Source: Pseudomonas gessardii (GTDB taxonomy: Bacteria; Pseudomonadota; Gammaproteobacteria; Pseudomonadales; Pseudomonadaceae). Taken from it: a stretch of DNA of 64,000 nucleotides. The notes under the pieces were generated by a model. It was not told where the DNA came from. It ran no database searches and was given only the letters and a program-made list of their open reading frames with translations. The stretch lies in the NCBI RefSeq assembly GCF_001983165.1, contig NZ_MNPU01000012.1, positions 1 to 64,000 of the forward strand. Reading direction: 5' to 3'. A program made the translations under genes and the position numbers. Below, piece by piece: positions 45,186 to 52,863 of this stretch. The first letter of the stretch is position 1; every line of letters starts with the position of its first letter.

Positions 45186-45530
45186 ATGAACAACGAAGAA
45201 CTGCAAATCACCGACATCCGCCCAGGCGACGGCAAGACCGTGGTCAAGGGGGCGCTGATCACCACTCAATACACCGGCACCCTGGAAGACGGTACGGTGT
45301 TTGATTCGTCCTGGGCGCGGGGCAAGCCGTTCCAGTGTGTGATCGGTAGCGGTCGGGTTATTAAAGGCTGGGACCAGGGCCTGATGGGGATGAAGGTCGG
45401 TGGGGTGCGCAAGCTGTTTGTGCCGGCGCATCTGGCGTATGGCGAGCGGGCGATGGGGGCGCATATCCAGCCCAACAGCAATCTGTGTTTCGAGATCGAG
45501 TTGCTGGAAGTGTTGACCCGTGATGATTGA
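45186..45530 (+). CDS. FKBP-type peptidyl-prolyl isomerase
   Basis: A 114-residue single FKBP domain without signal peptide, so cytoplasmic. Conserved residues are in VKGALITTQYTGTLEDGTVFDSSW, GSGRVIKGWDQGLMGMKVGG, KLFVPAHLAYGERAMG and NSNLCFEIELLEV. It catalyses cis-trans turns of proline bonds and may act as a chaperone. It stands alone between the AT-rich monooxygenase gene (divergent) and the SOS-controlled pair. GAATG is preceded by AGAGTAGC as a weak ribosome site. Confidence 0.93.
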   Translation: MNNEELQITDIRPGDGKTVVKGALITTQYTGTLEDGTVFDSSWARGKPFQCVIGSGRVIKGWDQGLMGMKVGGVRKLFVPAHLAYGERAMGAHIQPNSNLCFEIELLEVLTRDD

Positions 45531-45681
45531 AGGCTCAGGGCCGGTCAACTGTTCTCGATATGTTTGAAAAAACGTCGGCAGGCGGATGAAGGCCTGACTG
45601 GCAAGCGCAACCCTTGTGGGCTCGACAGCTCCCACAGTTATTTGTTCTACCATTCGCCGATCTCTCCTTGAATGCCGGGTA

Positions 45682-45710
45682 TTGCTGCTGATACTGTACA
45701 AAAATACAGT
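45682..45710 (+). promoter_or_regulatory. Promoter with overlapping LexA box
   Basis: CTGTACAAAAATACAG at 45694-45709 has the CTG-N10-CAG form of a LexA (SOS) box, with an AT-rich centre. A -35 TTGCTG at 45682-45687 and a -10 TACAGT at 45705-45710, 17 bases apart, fit a sigma-70 promoter that LexA would block. The start codon of the radical-SAM gene is at 45726, 16 bases after the box. Confidence 0.75.
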
Positions 45711-45725
45711 ATTCGGTAGCCCCCC

Positions 45726-46946
45726 ATGCAGTTGATCGAAAAACTCAGCATCCTCGCCGATGCGGCCAAGTACGACGCGTCCTGCGCCAGCAGCGGGGCG
45801 CCCAGGCGCAGCTCCGAGGGCAAGGCCGGGCTGGGGTCGAGCGATGGCATGGGCATCTGCCACAGCTATACCCCCGATGGGCGCTGTGTGTCGTTGCTCA
45901 AGGTGCTGCTGACCAATTTCTGCCTCTACGACTGCCAATACTGCGTCAACCGCCGTTCCAGCGATGTGCCCCGTGCCCGGTTCAACCCGGAGGAGGTGGT
46001 GAGCCTGACCCTGGACTTCTACCGGCGCAATTGCGTCAGCGGGCTGTTTCTCAGTTCGGGGATCATCCGCTCGGCGGACTACACCATGGAGCAACTGGTG
46101 CGGGTCGCCAAGTTGTTGCGCGAGGCGCATGACTTTCGCGGTTATATCCACCTCAAGACCATTCCCGAAGCCGATCCTGCGTTGATTGCCGAGGCCGGGC
46201 GGTATGCCGATCGCTTGAGCGTGAACATTGAATTGCCCACCGATAAAAGCCTGCAGCTCCTCGCGCCCGAGAAGCAGATCGGTTCGATCAAGCAGGCGAT
46301 GCAGACGATTTTTACCGGCGAGCAAACCGTGCTCAACGAGCCCCGGGCACCGCGTTTCGCCCCGGCCGGGCAAAGTACGCAGATGATTGTCGGCGCCGAT
46401 GACACGGACGACAGCACTATCCTGCACGGGGCCGAGGCGCTGTATGGCAATTTCAAGTTGCGCCGGGTGTATTACTCGGCCTTCAGCCCGATTCCCAATA
46501 GCCCGAAAAGCGTACCCCTGGCGGCGCCGCCATTGATGCGCGAGCACCGGTTGTACCAGGCGGATTTCCTGCTGCGCAGTTATGGTTTCCGCGCCAATGA
46601 ACTGTTCGCCGGGCCGGGGGATCTGGCGCTGGATATCGACCCCAAGCTGGCCTGGGCCCTGGAGCATCGCGAGGTGTTCCCGCTGGACCTGAACCGTGCC
46701 GAGGCAACGTTGATCGCACGTATCCCGGGGATTGGCCTGCGCACCACCGAACGCCTGGTGGCGCTGCGCCTGCAACGCAAGATCCGTTTTGAAGACCTGG
46801 CGCGCATGCGCTGCGTGCTGAGCAAGGCCAAGCCGTTTTTCATCACCAGCGACTACCACCCCCAGCAAGCGGAAAGCACCAGTGTGTTGCTGCGCGAGCA
46901 ACTGCGCGACCGCCCGCCACCGCAACAGATGGGGTTGTGGGGATGA
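45726..46946 (+). CDS. Radical-SAM protein of the putative DNA modification/repair type
   Basis: A 406-residue radical-SAM enzyme. Cys66, Cys70 and Cys73 in FCLYDCQYC bind the 4Fe-4S cluster that cleaves S-adenosylmethionine. The opening MQLIEKLSILADAAKYDASC and SYTPDGRCVSLLKVLLTN are typical of the family known as putative DNA modification/repair radical-SAM protein (TIGR03916 type). A helix-hairpin-helix DNA-binding motif (RIPGIGLRTTERLVALRLQRKI) lies near residues 330-350. Its own ribosome site is weak. The gene is the first of a pair with the DUF4130 gene, overlapping by ATGA, and follows a LexA box. The DNA substrate is unknown. Confidence 0.9.
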   Translation: MQLIEKLSILADAAKYDASCASSGAPRRSSEGKAGLGSSDGMGICHSYTPDGRCVSLLKVLLTNFCLYDCQYCVNRRSSDVPRARFNPEEVVSLTLDFYRRNCVSGLFLSSGIIRSADYTMEQLVRVAKLLREAHDFRGYIHLKTIPEADPALIAEAGRYADRLSVNIELPTDKSLQLLAPEKQIGSIKQAMQTIFTGEQTVLNEPRAPRFAPAGQSTQMIVGADDTDDSTILHGAEALYGNFKLRRVYYSAFSPIPNSPKSVPLAAPPLMREHRLYQADFLLRSYGFRANELFAGPGDLALDIDPKLAWALEHREVFPLDLNRAEATLIARIPGIGLRTTERLVALRLQRKIRFEDLARMRCVLSKAKPFFITSDYHPQQAESTSVLLREQLRDRPPPQQMGLWG

Positions 46947-47776
46947 TCAGCCTGGAATGCGACAACCTGTTCAGCACCTGGCGCGAGCAGGCGCGCTGGC
47001 TGCTCAGCCATCAGGTCGACCCCAGCCATGTCAGTTGGGGCGAAGTGGAAGTAGCGGACCTGTTCGCCACCGACGAGCACTACCCGGCGCACAACGGCCC
47101 GTTCCAGGCGCGCATTCCCAAGGCCCTGCTGGAGCTGCTGGAAAGTGCAGCCTGCTACCACGGCGAGCAGCGCTGGAGCCTGTTGTATGAAGTGCTGTGG
47201 CGCGTCAGCCATGGCGACCGCACGGCGATGATGGCGGGGGATCAACTGGGCAGCGAGTTGCAGCGGCGGATCAAGCAGGTGCGGCGCGAGGCCCATCACC
47301 TGCATGCGTTTGTGCGTTTTATCGCCCTGCCGGCGGCGGCGGGCCCGGAGCTGCCGGAGTACGTGGCCTGGCACGAGCCGGCCCACGATATTTTGCATAG
47401 CGCCAGCCAGCACTTTGTCGGGCGCATGGGCCGTCATCGCTGGATGATCGCCACGCCCCTGGACGGGGTGTATTACGACGGTGCGCAGTTGATCCACCAA
47501 CGCCAGTGCCCGGAGCAATGGCAGCAGTTGGCACAGAATGTCGAGGACCCACACAGTGCCATGTGGCTGACCTATTACAGCCATATCTTCAACCCGGCGC
47601 GGTTGAATCCCAAGGTCATGGAAGGGCACTTGCCGAGTCGATTCTGGAAGAATCTGCCGGAGGGTAAGTTGATACCGGGGTTGATCAGTGAGGCGCGGAC
47701 GGGGAAGCAGCGGGATGGGCAGGCGAGCCTCGTGGCGGCTCGGCGAGGTAAGAAAATATCAAGCGGGCACAGTTAA
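46943..47776 (+). CDS. DUF4130 family DNA-metabolism protein
   Basis: A 277-residue protein of the TIGR03915/DUF4130 type, the usual partner of the radical-SAM gene before it; elsewhere this domain is fused to uracil-DNA glycosylase-like domains. Visible features are KQVRREAHHLHAFVRF, AWHEPAHDILHSASQHFVGRMGRHRWMIATP (His-rich, about 156-185), GVYYDGAQL and the C-terminal WLTYYSHIFNPARLNPKVMEGHLPSRFWKNLPEG. Its stop codon overlaps the first bases of a REPIN. It probably acts with the radical-SAM enzyme in a DNA repair or modification step; the reaction is unknown. Confidence 0.88.
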   Translation: MISLECDNLFSTWREQARWLLSHQVDPSHVSWGEVEVADLFATDEHYPAHNGPFQARIPKALLELLESAACYHGEQRWSLLYEVLWRVSHGDRTAMMAGDQLGSELQRRIKQVRREAHHLHAFVRFIALPAAAGPELPEYVAWHEPAHDILHSASQHFVGRMGRHRWMIATPLDGVYYDGAQLIHQRQCPEQWQQLAQNVEDPHSAMWLTYYSHIFNPARLNPKVMEGHLPSRFWKNLPEGKLIPGLISEARTGKQRDGQASLVAARRGKKISSGHS

Positions 47777-47869
47777 ATGTGGGAGCGGGCTTGCTCGCGA
47801 TGGCGGTGTATCAGTCAAACAATTATCAACTGACACTCCGCCATCGCGAGCAAGCCCGCTCCCACATTT
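47775..47869. repeat. REPIN pair overlapping the DUF4130 stop codon
   Basis: AAATGTGGGAGCGGGCTTGC on the left and GCAAGCCCGCTCCCACATTT on the right frame a cruciform with inner arms GCGATGGCGGTG and CCGCCATCGC. The left arm begins inside the TAA stop codon of the DUF4130 gene, so the mRNA ends in this hairpin. Confidence 0.85.
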
Positions 47870-47896
47870 GATTTTCTGTGTTTCTGGCAGAGCGTT

Positions 47897-48412
47897 TCAG
47901 GCCAACTCAGTCGCCGTATTTTTCACCACCGCCAACTCCGGGTGGGCCACCAGTTTGTCGATGTGCAGCTCATCATTGTTCAACCAGGTTTCCGTCAGTA
48001 CGCGGTAGTGCTCCATGTCCCGGCAGCGCATGCGCAGGCTGTAGTCGAAGGGCCCGCTGATCAGTTGGCACTCGAATACCTGCGGGCAGGCTTTGACGCA
48101 GGCTTCAAAAGCTTTTTGTGCCGAGCGCCCGCTCTGGTTAGACAAGGCCACCAGCACCAGCAAGGACAACCCCGGCGAGACCATCTGCACATCGATGATT
48201 GCGCCATAACCGCGGATCACCCCGCGCCGCTCCAGCTTGCGCACCCGCTCCAGGCAGGGCCTGGGCGTCAGGTGCACCAGCGAAGACAGCTTCTCGTAGG
48301 TGATGCGCCCCTGATGGCGCAGCACATCGATGATGGCTTCATCAATGCGATCCAGCGCAGGGGAGGAATGGGGTCCGTTGGCCTTGGTATCCATGGTCGG
48401 TTCTGTGTTCAC
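47897..48412 (-). CDS. Lrp/AsnC family regulator of the citrulline cluster
   Basis: A 171-residue Lrp-type regulator with an N-terminal helix-turn-helix (LDRIDEAIIDVLRHQGRITYEKLSSLVHLTPRPCLERVRKLERRG, about 20-65) and a C-terminal RAM effector domain (about 85-160). It is the last gene of the run from ctlX to the ATPase, with a start GTG overlapping the ATPase stop by four bases, so it probably controls that operon in response to arginine, ornithine or citrulline. An ATG at 48394 is an alternative start. Its downstream REPIN ends the operon. Confidence 0.87.
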   Translation of the reverse strand: MNTEPTMDTKANGPHSSPALDRIDEAIIDVLRHQGRITYEKLSSLVHLTPRPCLERVRKLERRGVIRGYGAIIDVQMVSPGLSLLVLVALSNQSGRSAQKAFEACVKACPQVFECQLISGPFDYSLRMRCRDMEHYRVLTETWLNNDELHIDKLVAHPELAVVKNTATELA

Positions 48413-49251
48413 TTCAAGCGGTTGGAGAGAAATTGCTGCAAGCGTTCGCTGGTGGGGTGGTCGAGGATCTCGGCGCTGCCTTGTTCTTCGACGCGGCCCT
48501 GGTGCAGGAACAGCACCTGGCTGGACACTTGCCGGGCAAAGCCCATTTCGTGGGTGACCATGAGCATGGTACGACCTTCCTCGGCCAACGTCTGTATGAC
48601 TTTTAGGACTTCCCCTACAAGCTCTGGATCCAGCGCCGAGGTCGGTTCGTCGAACAGGATAATCTCCGGCTCCATGGCCAGGGCCCGGGCGATGGCCACG
48701 CGCTGTTGCTGGCCACCGGAGAGAAACGCCGGGTATTGATCGGCGACCCGGCCCGGCAGGCCGACTTTATCCAGGTACATGCGCGCGCGTTTTTCTGCCT
48801 CGGCGCCACTCACACCCAGCACCCGGCGTGGCGCCATGCAGATGTTCTCCAGCACGGTCATGTGGCTCCACAGGTTGAAGTGCTGAAACACCATGGCCAG
48901 GCGCGTGCGCAGGTTCTGCAGTTGCGCCTGGTGTGGCGCTTGCACGCCTGCGCGGCCCTGGCGCATTTCAATGCTGATGCCGTCCAGGGTGATCACCCCG
49001 GCGTCGGGTTGTTCGAGGAAGTTGATGCAGCGCAGCATGGTGCTCTTGCCAGAGCCGCTGGCGCCGATCAGGCTGATCACATCGCCCTTGCTGGCGTTGA
49101 GCGAAACACCCTTGAGCACCTCATGGTCGCCGTAGCTTTTATGCAGGTCTTCGACCTTGAGTTTGACGTTGGCGCCGGCCGCCACCACGCTCGGGCGGGG
49201 CGCGGCAATGTGGGTGGGATGGGCGGCCAGGGCCTGTGCGGACTGATTCAT
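48409..49251 (-). CDS. Amino-acid ABC transporter ATPase (HisP/ArgT type)
   Basis: A 280-residue ABC ATPase that powers the permease pair beside it. Walker A GASGSGKST (about 63-71), Q-loop QHFNLWSHMT, signature LSGGQQQRVAIARAL and Walker B ILFDEPTSALDPE with the switch His in VTHEMGF are all intact. FLEQPDAGVITLDG and the length are typical of the histidine/arginine/ornithine group. The first 25 residues are an unconserved extension. It lies three bases after the second permease gene. Confidence 0.94.
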   Translation of the reverse strand: MNQSAQALAAHPTHIAAPRPSVVAAGANVKLKVEDLHKSYGDHEVLKGVSLNASKGDVISLIGASGSGKSTMLRCINFLEQPDAGVITLDGISIEMRQGRAGVQAPHQAQLQNLRTRLAMVFQHFNLWSHMTVLENICMAPRRVLGVSGAEAEKRARMYLDKVGLPGRVADQYPAFLSGGQQQRVAIARALAMEPEIILFDEPTSALDPELVGEVLKVIQTLAEEGRTMLMVTHEMGFARQVSSQVLFLHQGRVEEQGSAEILDHPTSERLQQFLSNRLK

Positions 49252-49254
49252 GGG

Positions 49255-49968
49255 TTAGCCTCGGGTCGGGACAAGAAAGCGCATCCAGCGTCGTTCGGCC
49301 AGTCGGAACAGGCCCACCAATGCAAAGGACAGCAGCATGTACAGCAGTGCGGCAATACCGAAGGCCTGGAACGTGAGGAACGTTTCGGCGTTGGCGTCGC
49401 GGGCCACCTTGAGGATGTCGGCGATGGTGGCGGTAAATGCCAGGGATGTGGCGTGCAGCATCAGGATCATTTCGTTGCTGTAGGCCGGCAACGCGCGGCG
49501 CAGCGCGGCGGGGATCACCACGAACAGGTTCATCCGCCAGCCGTGCAAACCATAGGCCCGCGCTGCTTCAATTTCGCCGTGGGGAATATTGCGAATGGCC
49601 CCGGCGAAGATTTCCACGGTGTAGGCACAGGTGTTGAGCACAAAGGCCAGCAGGGTGCAGTTCAACGCATTGCGGAAAAACTGATTGAGCAGGGTATTGT
49701 CCTGCACCACTTCCAGGCTGTAGAGGCCGGTGTAGCAAATCAGCAACTGGATATACAGCGGCGTACCGCGAAACAGGTAGGTGTACACCTCCACCGGCCA
49801 GCGTAGCCAGAAGTGCTCGCTGACGCGGGCAATTGCCAACGGGATCGACAGGAAAAACCCGAGGATCACCGACACGATAAACAGCCACAAGGTCATGGCC
49901 ACCCCGGAAAAGCCCGAGCCATCGGTCCACAGATACGCCAGGCCATATTGCTGGATCAGTTCAATCAT
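49255..49968 (-). CDS. Amino-acid ABC permease (HisM-like)
   Basis: A 237-residue inner-membrane subunit with five helices and the EAA loop EIEAARAYGLHGWRMNLFVVIPAALRRALPAYSNEMI that docks on the ATPase. It pairs with the HisQ-like subunit upstream; the start overlaps that gene by four bases (ATGA), so their levels are coupled. Substrate range follows from the binding protein and the adjacent catabolic genes: arginine, ornithine or citrulline. Confidence 0.92.
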   Translation of the reverse strand: MIELIQQYGLAYLWTDGSGFSGVAMTLWLFIVSVILGFFLSIPLAIARVSEHFWLRWPVEVYTYLFRGTPLYIQLLICYTGLYSLEVVQDNTLLNQFFRNALNCTLLAFVLNTCAYTVEIFAGAIRNIPHGEIEAARAYGLHGWRMNLFVVIPAALRRALPAYSNEMILMLHATSLAFTATIADILKVARDANAETFLTFQAFGIAALLYMLLSFALVGLFRLAERRWMRFLVPTRG

Positions 49969-50666
49969 CGCGCCACCCCTTTGATGCCGACGTTGTAGCG
50001 CCGTTCCAGGCGTTTGAAGATGCGGTTGGAGAGGGTGGTGATCACCAGGTACACCAGGCCCGCCAGGATCAGGAAGTACAGCGGATCATTGGTGGTCTTG
50101 CCGGCGTTCTGCGCGGCCTTGACCAAGTCGGCCAGGCCAATGATCGACACCAGCGCGGTGGACTTGAGCAGCACCAACCAGTTATTGCCCAGCCCCGGCA
50201 AGGCAAAGCGCATCAACTGCGGGAACATCACCAGCCGAAAGCGCTGCCAGCGGCTCAAGCCGTAGGCAGTTGCCGCTTCCAGTTGGCCCACCGGCACACT
50301 GAGCATCGCACCGCGAAAATTCTCGGTGAAATACGCACCGTAGATAAACCCCAGGGTGACGACCCCGGCGGTGAAGGGATCGATTTCAAAGTAATTCCAG
50401 CCGAGCATCTCGGTCAGGTCGTTGAGCCACAGTTGCAGGCTGTAGAAGATCAGCAGGATCAGCACCAGGTCCGGCACGCTGCGGATCAAGGTGGTGTAGA
50501 GAGTGGCGGGGATGCGCAACAGTTTATGGCTGGACAGCTTGGCACCGGCGGCGATCAGGCCCAGGCTCAGGCTCAGAACCAGCGCGAGGAACGCCAGCTT
50601 GATGGTCATCCAGGCACCCTGGGCCAACAGCGGGCCGAAGCCTTGCAGGTTGAGGAGTTCATTCAC
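49965..50666 (-). CDS. Amino-acid ABC permease (HisQ-like)
   Basis: A 233-residue permease with five helices and the EAA-type loop QLEAATAYGLSRWQRFRLVMFPQLMRFALPGLGNNWLVLLKST. It pairs with the next gene to form the channel. A 102-base gap with a degenerate REP separates it from the binding-protein gene upstream, which is common where the binding protein must be made in excess. Confidence 0.92.
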   Translation of the reverse strand: MNELLNLQGFGPLLAQGAWMTIKLAFLALVLSLSLGLIAAGAKLSSHKLLRIPATLYTTLIRSVPDLVLILLIFYSLQLWLNDLTEMLGWNYFEIDPFTAGVVTLGFIYGAYFTENFRGAMLSVPVGQLEAATAYGLSRWQRFRLVMFPQLMRFALPGLGNNWLVLLKSTALVSIIGLADLVKAAQNAGKTTNDPLYFLILAGLVYLVITTLSNRIFKRLERRYNVGIKGVAR

Positions 50667-50706
50667 GGGAAAGTCTCGATAGAACCGGTAGGAACCTGCC
50701 GCAAAT

Positions 50707-50757
50707 GGCGGTGTTTATCGCACCGCCAGCGCTGGCAAGCCGGCTCCTACAGGGGAT
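50707..50757. repeat. Degenerate REP hairpin between binding-protein and permease genes
   Basis: GGCGGTG (50707-50713) pairs with CACCGCC (50721-50727), followed by the REP-like CGCTGGCAAGCCGGCTCCTACAGG. Placed between the binding-protein and permease genes, it could stop part of the transcripts or protect the upstream message so that more binding protein than permease is made. Confidence 0.55.
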
Positions 50758-50768
50758 AGGGCGGGGGA

Positions 50769-51548
50769 TTACTCGTGATAGATATCTTCGTCACCGAAGT
50801 ATTTCTTCTGGATCAGCGCGTAAGTGCCATCGGCCTGGATGGCCGCGATGCCCTTGTTGATCAGCGCCAGCAGTTCCTGGTCGTTCTTGCGCAGGCCCAT
50901 GGCAATGTCCAGCGGCAAGGTCGGGTCCTTGAAGGCCGGGCCGGACTGGTAGTCGGCGCCTTCAGGCTTGGACAGGAAGTTGAGCTGGGCTTCGAGCTTG
51001 TCGGTCAGCGTTGCGTCGAGGCGGCCGTTTTGCAGGTCGGCGTAGTTCTGGTCCTGGGACTGGTACGCCTTGACCTGGGCACCGAGCTTGGCCAGGTGGG
51101 CGCGGGCGTAGGCTTCCTGCAGCGAGCCCTGGAGCACGCCGACCTGTTTGCCCTTGAGGGATTCCGGGGTGTCGCCGAAACCTGCGCCCTTGCGGGTGAT
51201 TACCGAGGTGGGGCTGAGGAACAGGCGATCGCTGAAATCGATCTGTTTTTGCCGGGCCGGGGTCACGGCCATGGAGGACATGATGGCGTCGAACTTGCGC
51301 GCACGCAGCGCCGGGATCATGCCGTCGAATTCGTTGTGGACCCAGGTGCACTTGACTTCAAGCTTGGCGCAGATGGCGTTGCCCAGCTCAATGTCGAAAC
51401 CTTGCAGGCTGCCGTCGGCGGCCACGGATTCAAAGGGGGGGTACTCGGGGAACACGCCGAAACGGATTTCTTTCCATTCCTGGGCCTGGACGGCGGTGGC
51501 GCACAAAGGCAGGAGCAGCGCGGCGACGAGTGATCGGAGCGGAGTCAT
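50769..51548 (-). CDS. Periplasmic polar amino-acid binding protein
   Basis: A 259-residue binding protein of the arginine/lysine/ornithine/histidine type. The signal peptide (LRSLVAALLLPLCATAVQA) ends near 22. The mature domain begins EIRFGVFPEYPPFESVAADGSLQGFDIELGNAICAKLEVKCTWVHNEFDGMIPALRARKFDAIMSSM, which is the family's hallmark, and ends with LINKGIAAIQADGTYALIQKKYF. It delivers substrate to the permease genes downstream. The start at 51548 lies at the signal peptide; an upstream in-frame extension of 21 codons is not supported. Confidence 0.93.
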   Translation of the reverse strand: MTPLRSLVAALLLPLCATAVQAQEWKEIRFGVFPEYPPFESVAADGSLQGFDIELGNAICAKLEVKCTWVHNEFDGMIPALRARKFDAIMSSMAVTPARQKQIDFSDRLFLSPTSVITRKGAGFGDTPESLKGKQVGVLQGSLQEAYARAHLAKLGAQVKAYQSQDQNYADLQNGRLDATLTDKLEAQLNFLSKPEGADYQSGPAFKDPTLPLDIAMGLRKNDQELLALINKGIAAIQADGTYALIQKKYFGDEDIYHE

Positions 51549-51767
51549 GGTGTTTTCCCTATATTTTGTAATTGATGTCAGGGCAGTAGAAAGGGTGCGG
51601 CATACATTCATGTGCTGACTCTTTGGTCGCGCTCAGAATGCTTCATGGTGGTGCGTTTTTTGTGTCGTTTACCTAGGCCTTGGCACGCGGAATGCGCTGT
51701 TAAAACGCAGGTGGCAGCGGAATCGGCTGCAACACCCTGTATATCGGCTTTTCAAACCGGCGTTTAC

Positions 51768-51796
51768 GGCCTGCCGCTTGCGCAAAGCGGCAGGCC
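51768..51796. terminator. 12-bp hairpin between ocd and the binding-protein gene
   Basis: GGCCTGCCGCTT (51768-51779) and AAGCGGCAGGCC (51785-51796) pair perfectly over a 5-base loop, ten bases downstream of the ocd stop. No T-run follows on the minus strand, so it may be a partial terminator or a stabiliser between ctlX-ocd and the transporter genes. Confidence 0.55.
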
Positions 51797-51805
51797 AGAG
51801 CGGTT

Positions 51806-52852
51806 TCAGGCGCGCTTTTTGTGCTGTGCGACCGGTTGCTGGGCCAGGCGTGCGAACAGGTCCTTGGGGTCGGCCAGGTCCGGCACCAGTTCCAGCTCGC
51901 TGCCCACGTCCAGGGCCTTGGCCACATCCAGCACATAACGCAGGGCCGAGTAGTCTTCGAGGGCAAAACCCACCGAGTCGAACAGGGTGACCTGGCGCGC
52001 GTTTTCCCGGCCCGGCTTCTGGCCGTTGATCACTTGCCACAGCTCGGTGACCGGCGAGTCCTCGGGCATATGCTGGATTTCGCCTTCGATACGGCTTTGT
52101 GGTTCGTACTCGACGATCACCCGCGCGCGCTCGACAATGCGCCGGTCCAGCTCGGTCTTGCCGGGGCAGTCGCCGCCGACGGCATTGAGGTGCATGCCGG
52201 GCTCGATCATGTCGTCGGTAAGGATGGTGGCGTAGGCCTTGTCGGCAGTGACGGTGGTGACGATATCGGCGCCTTTCACCGCCTCGGCAACGCTTGCGGC
52301 CAGGGTCACTTTGATCGCCGGGAAAGCCTTGAGGTTGTTCGCCAGCTTGTGCATGGCCTTGGAATCGATATCGAACAGGCGGATCTCATTGATGCCCAGC
52401 AAGGCATGGAACGCCAGGGCCTGGAACTCACTTTGCGAACCGTTGCCGATCAGCGCCATGCTGCGGCTGTTGTCCCGCGCCAGGTAGCGTGCGACCAGGG
52501 CCGAGGTGGCGGCGGTGCGGATCGCGGTGGTCAGGGTCATTTCGCTGAGCAGCACCGGCTTGCCGGTGTCCACATCCCCCAGGGCGCCGAACGCCATGAC
52601 CGTGAGCATGCCGCTCTGGGTATTTTTCGGGTGGCCGTTGACGTATTTGAAGGCATACAACGAGGCATCCGAGACCGGCATCAGCTCGATCACGCCCTCG
52701 GGCGAGTGGTTGGCCAGGCGCGCGCATTTCTCGAAGTCATTCCAGCGCAGGTAGTCGGCGCGGATGTACTCGGCCATCTCGGTGATGCAGGTTTGCAGGC
52801 CTTTTTGCGAGACCAGGTAGCTGAGGTCGTTGACGTCGATATAACGGGTCAT
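51806..52852 (-). CDS. Ornithine cyclodeaminase
   Basis: A 348-residue NAD-dependent enzyme of the ornithine cyclodeaminase/mu-crystallin family that turns ornithine into proline and ammonia. Visible features are KYVNGHPKNTQSGMLTVMAFGALGDVDTGKPVLLSEMTLTTAIRTAATSALVARYLAR, the Rossmann stretch ALIGNGSQSEFQALAFHAL (about 135-153), and NAVGGDCPGKTELD with the catalytic Asp. AAGGAG precedes the ATG at 52852; a longer reading into the upstream gene is rejected. It lies 11 bases after ctlX, so ornithine made there flows straight to proline. Confidence 0.93.
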   Translation of the reverse strand: MTRYIDVNDLSYLVSQKGLQTCITEMAEYIRADYLRWNDFEKCARLANHSPEGVIELMPVSDASLYAFKYVNGHPKNTQSGMLTVMAFGALGDVDTGKPVLLSEMTLTTAIRTAATSALVARYLARDNSRSMALIGNGSQSEFQALAFHALLGINEIRLFDIDSKAMHKLANNLKAFPAIKVTLAASVAEAVKGADIVTTVTADKAYATILTDDMIEPGMHLNAVGGDCPGKTELDRRIVERARVIVEYEPQSRIEGEIQHMPEDSPVTELWQVINGQKPGRENARQVTLFDSVGFALEDYSALRYVLDVAKALDVGSELELVPDLADPKDLFARLAQQPVAQHKKRA

Positions 52853-52863
52853 GGAATAACTCC

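Noticed and set aside
45093..46925. A 610-codon open frame on the minus strand opposite the FKBP and radical-SAM genes
   Set aside because: It covers two well-supported plus-strand genes, has low-complexity Arg/Gln/His-rich composition typical of a shadow frame in GC-rich DNA, and no ribosome site.
51676..51693. CTTGGCACGCGGAATGC, close to a sigma-54 promoter (TGGCACG-N4-TTGC)
   Set aside because: It has ATGC instead of TTGC, lies on the plus strand inside an operon read from the minus strand, and no plus-strand gene follows.
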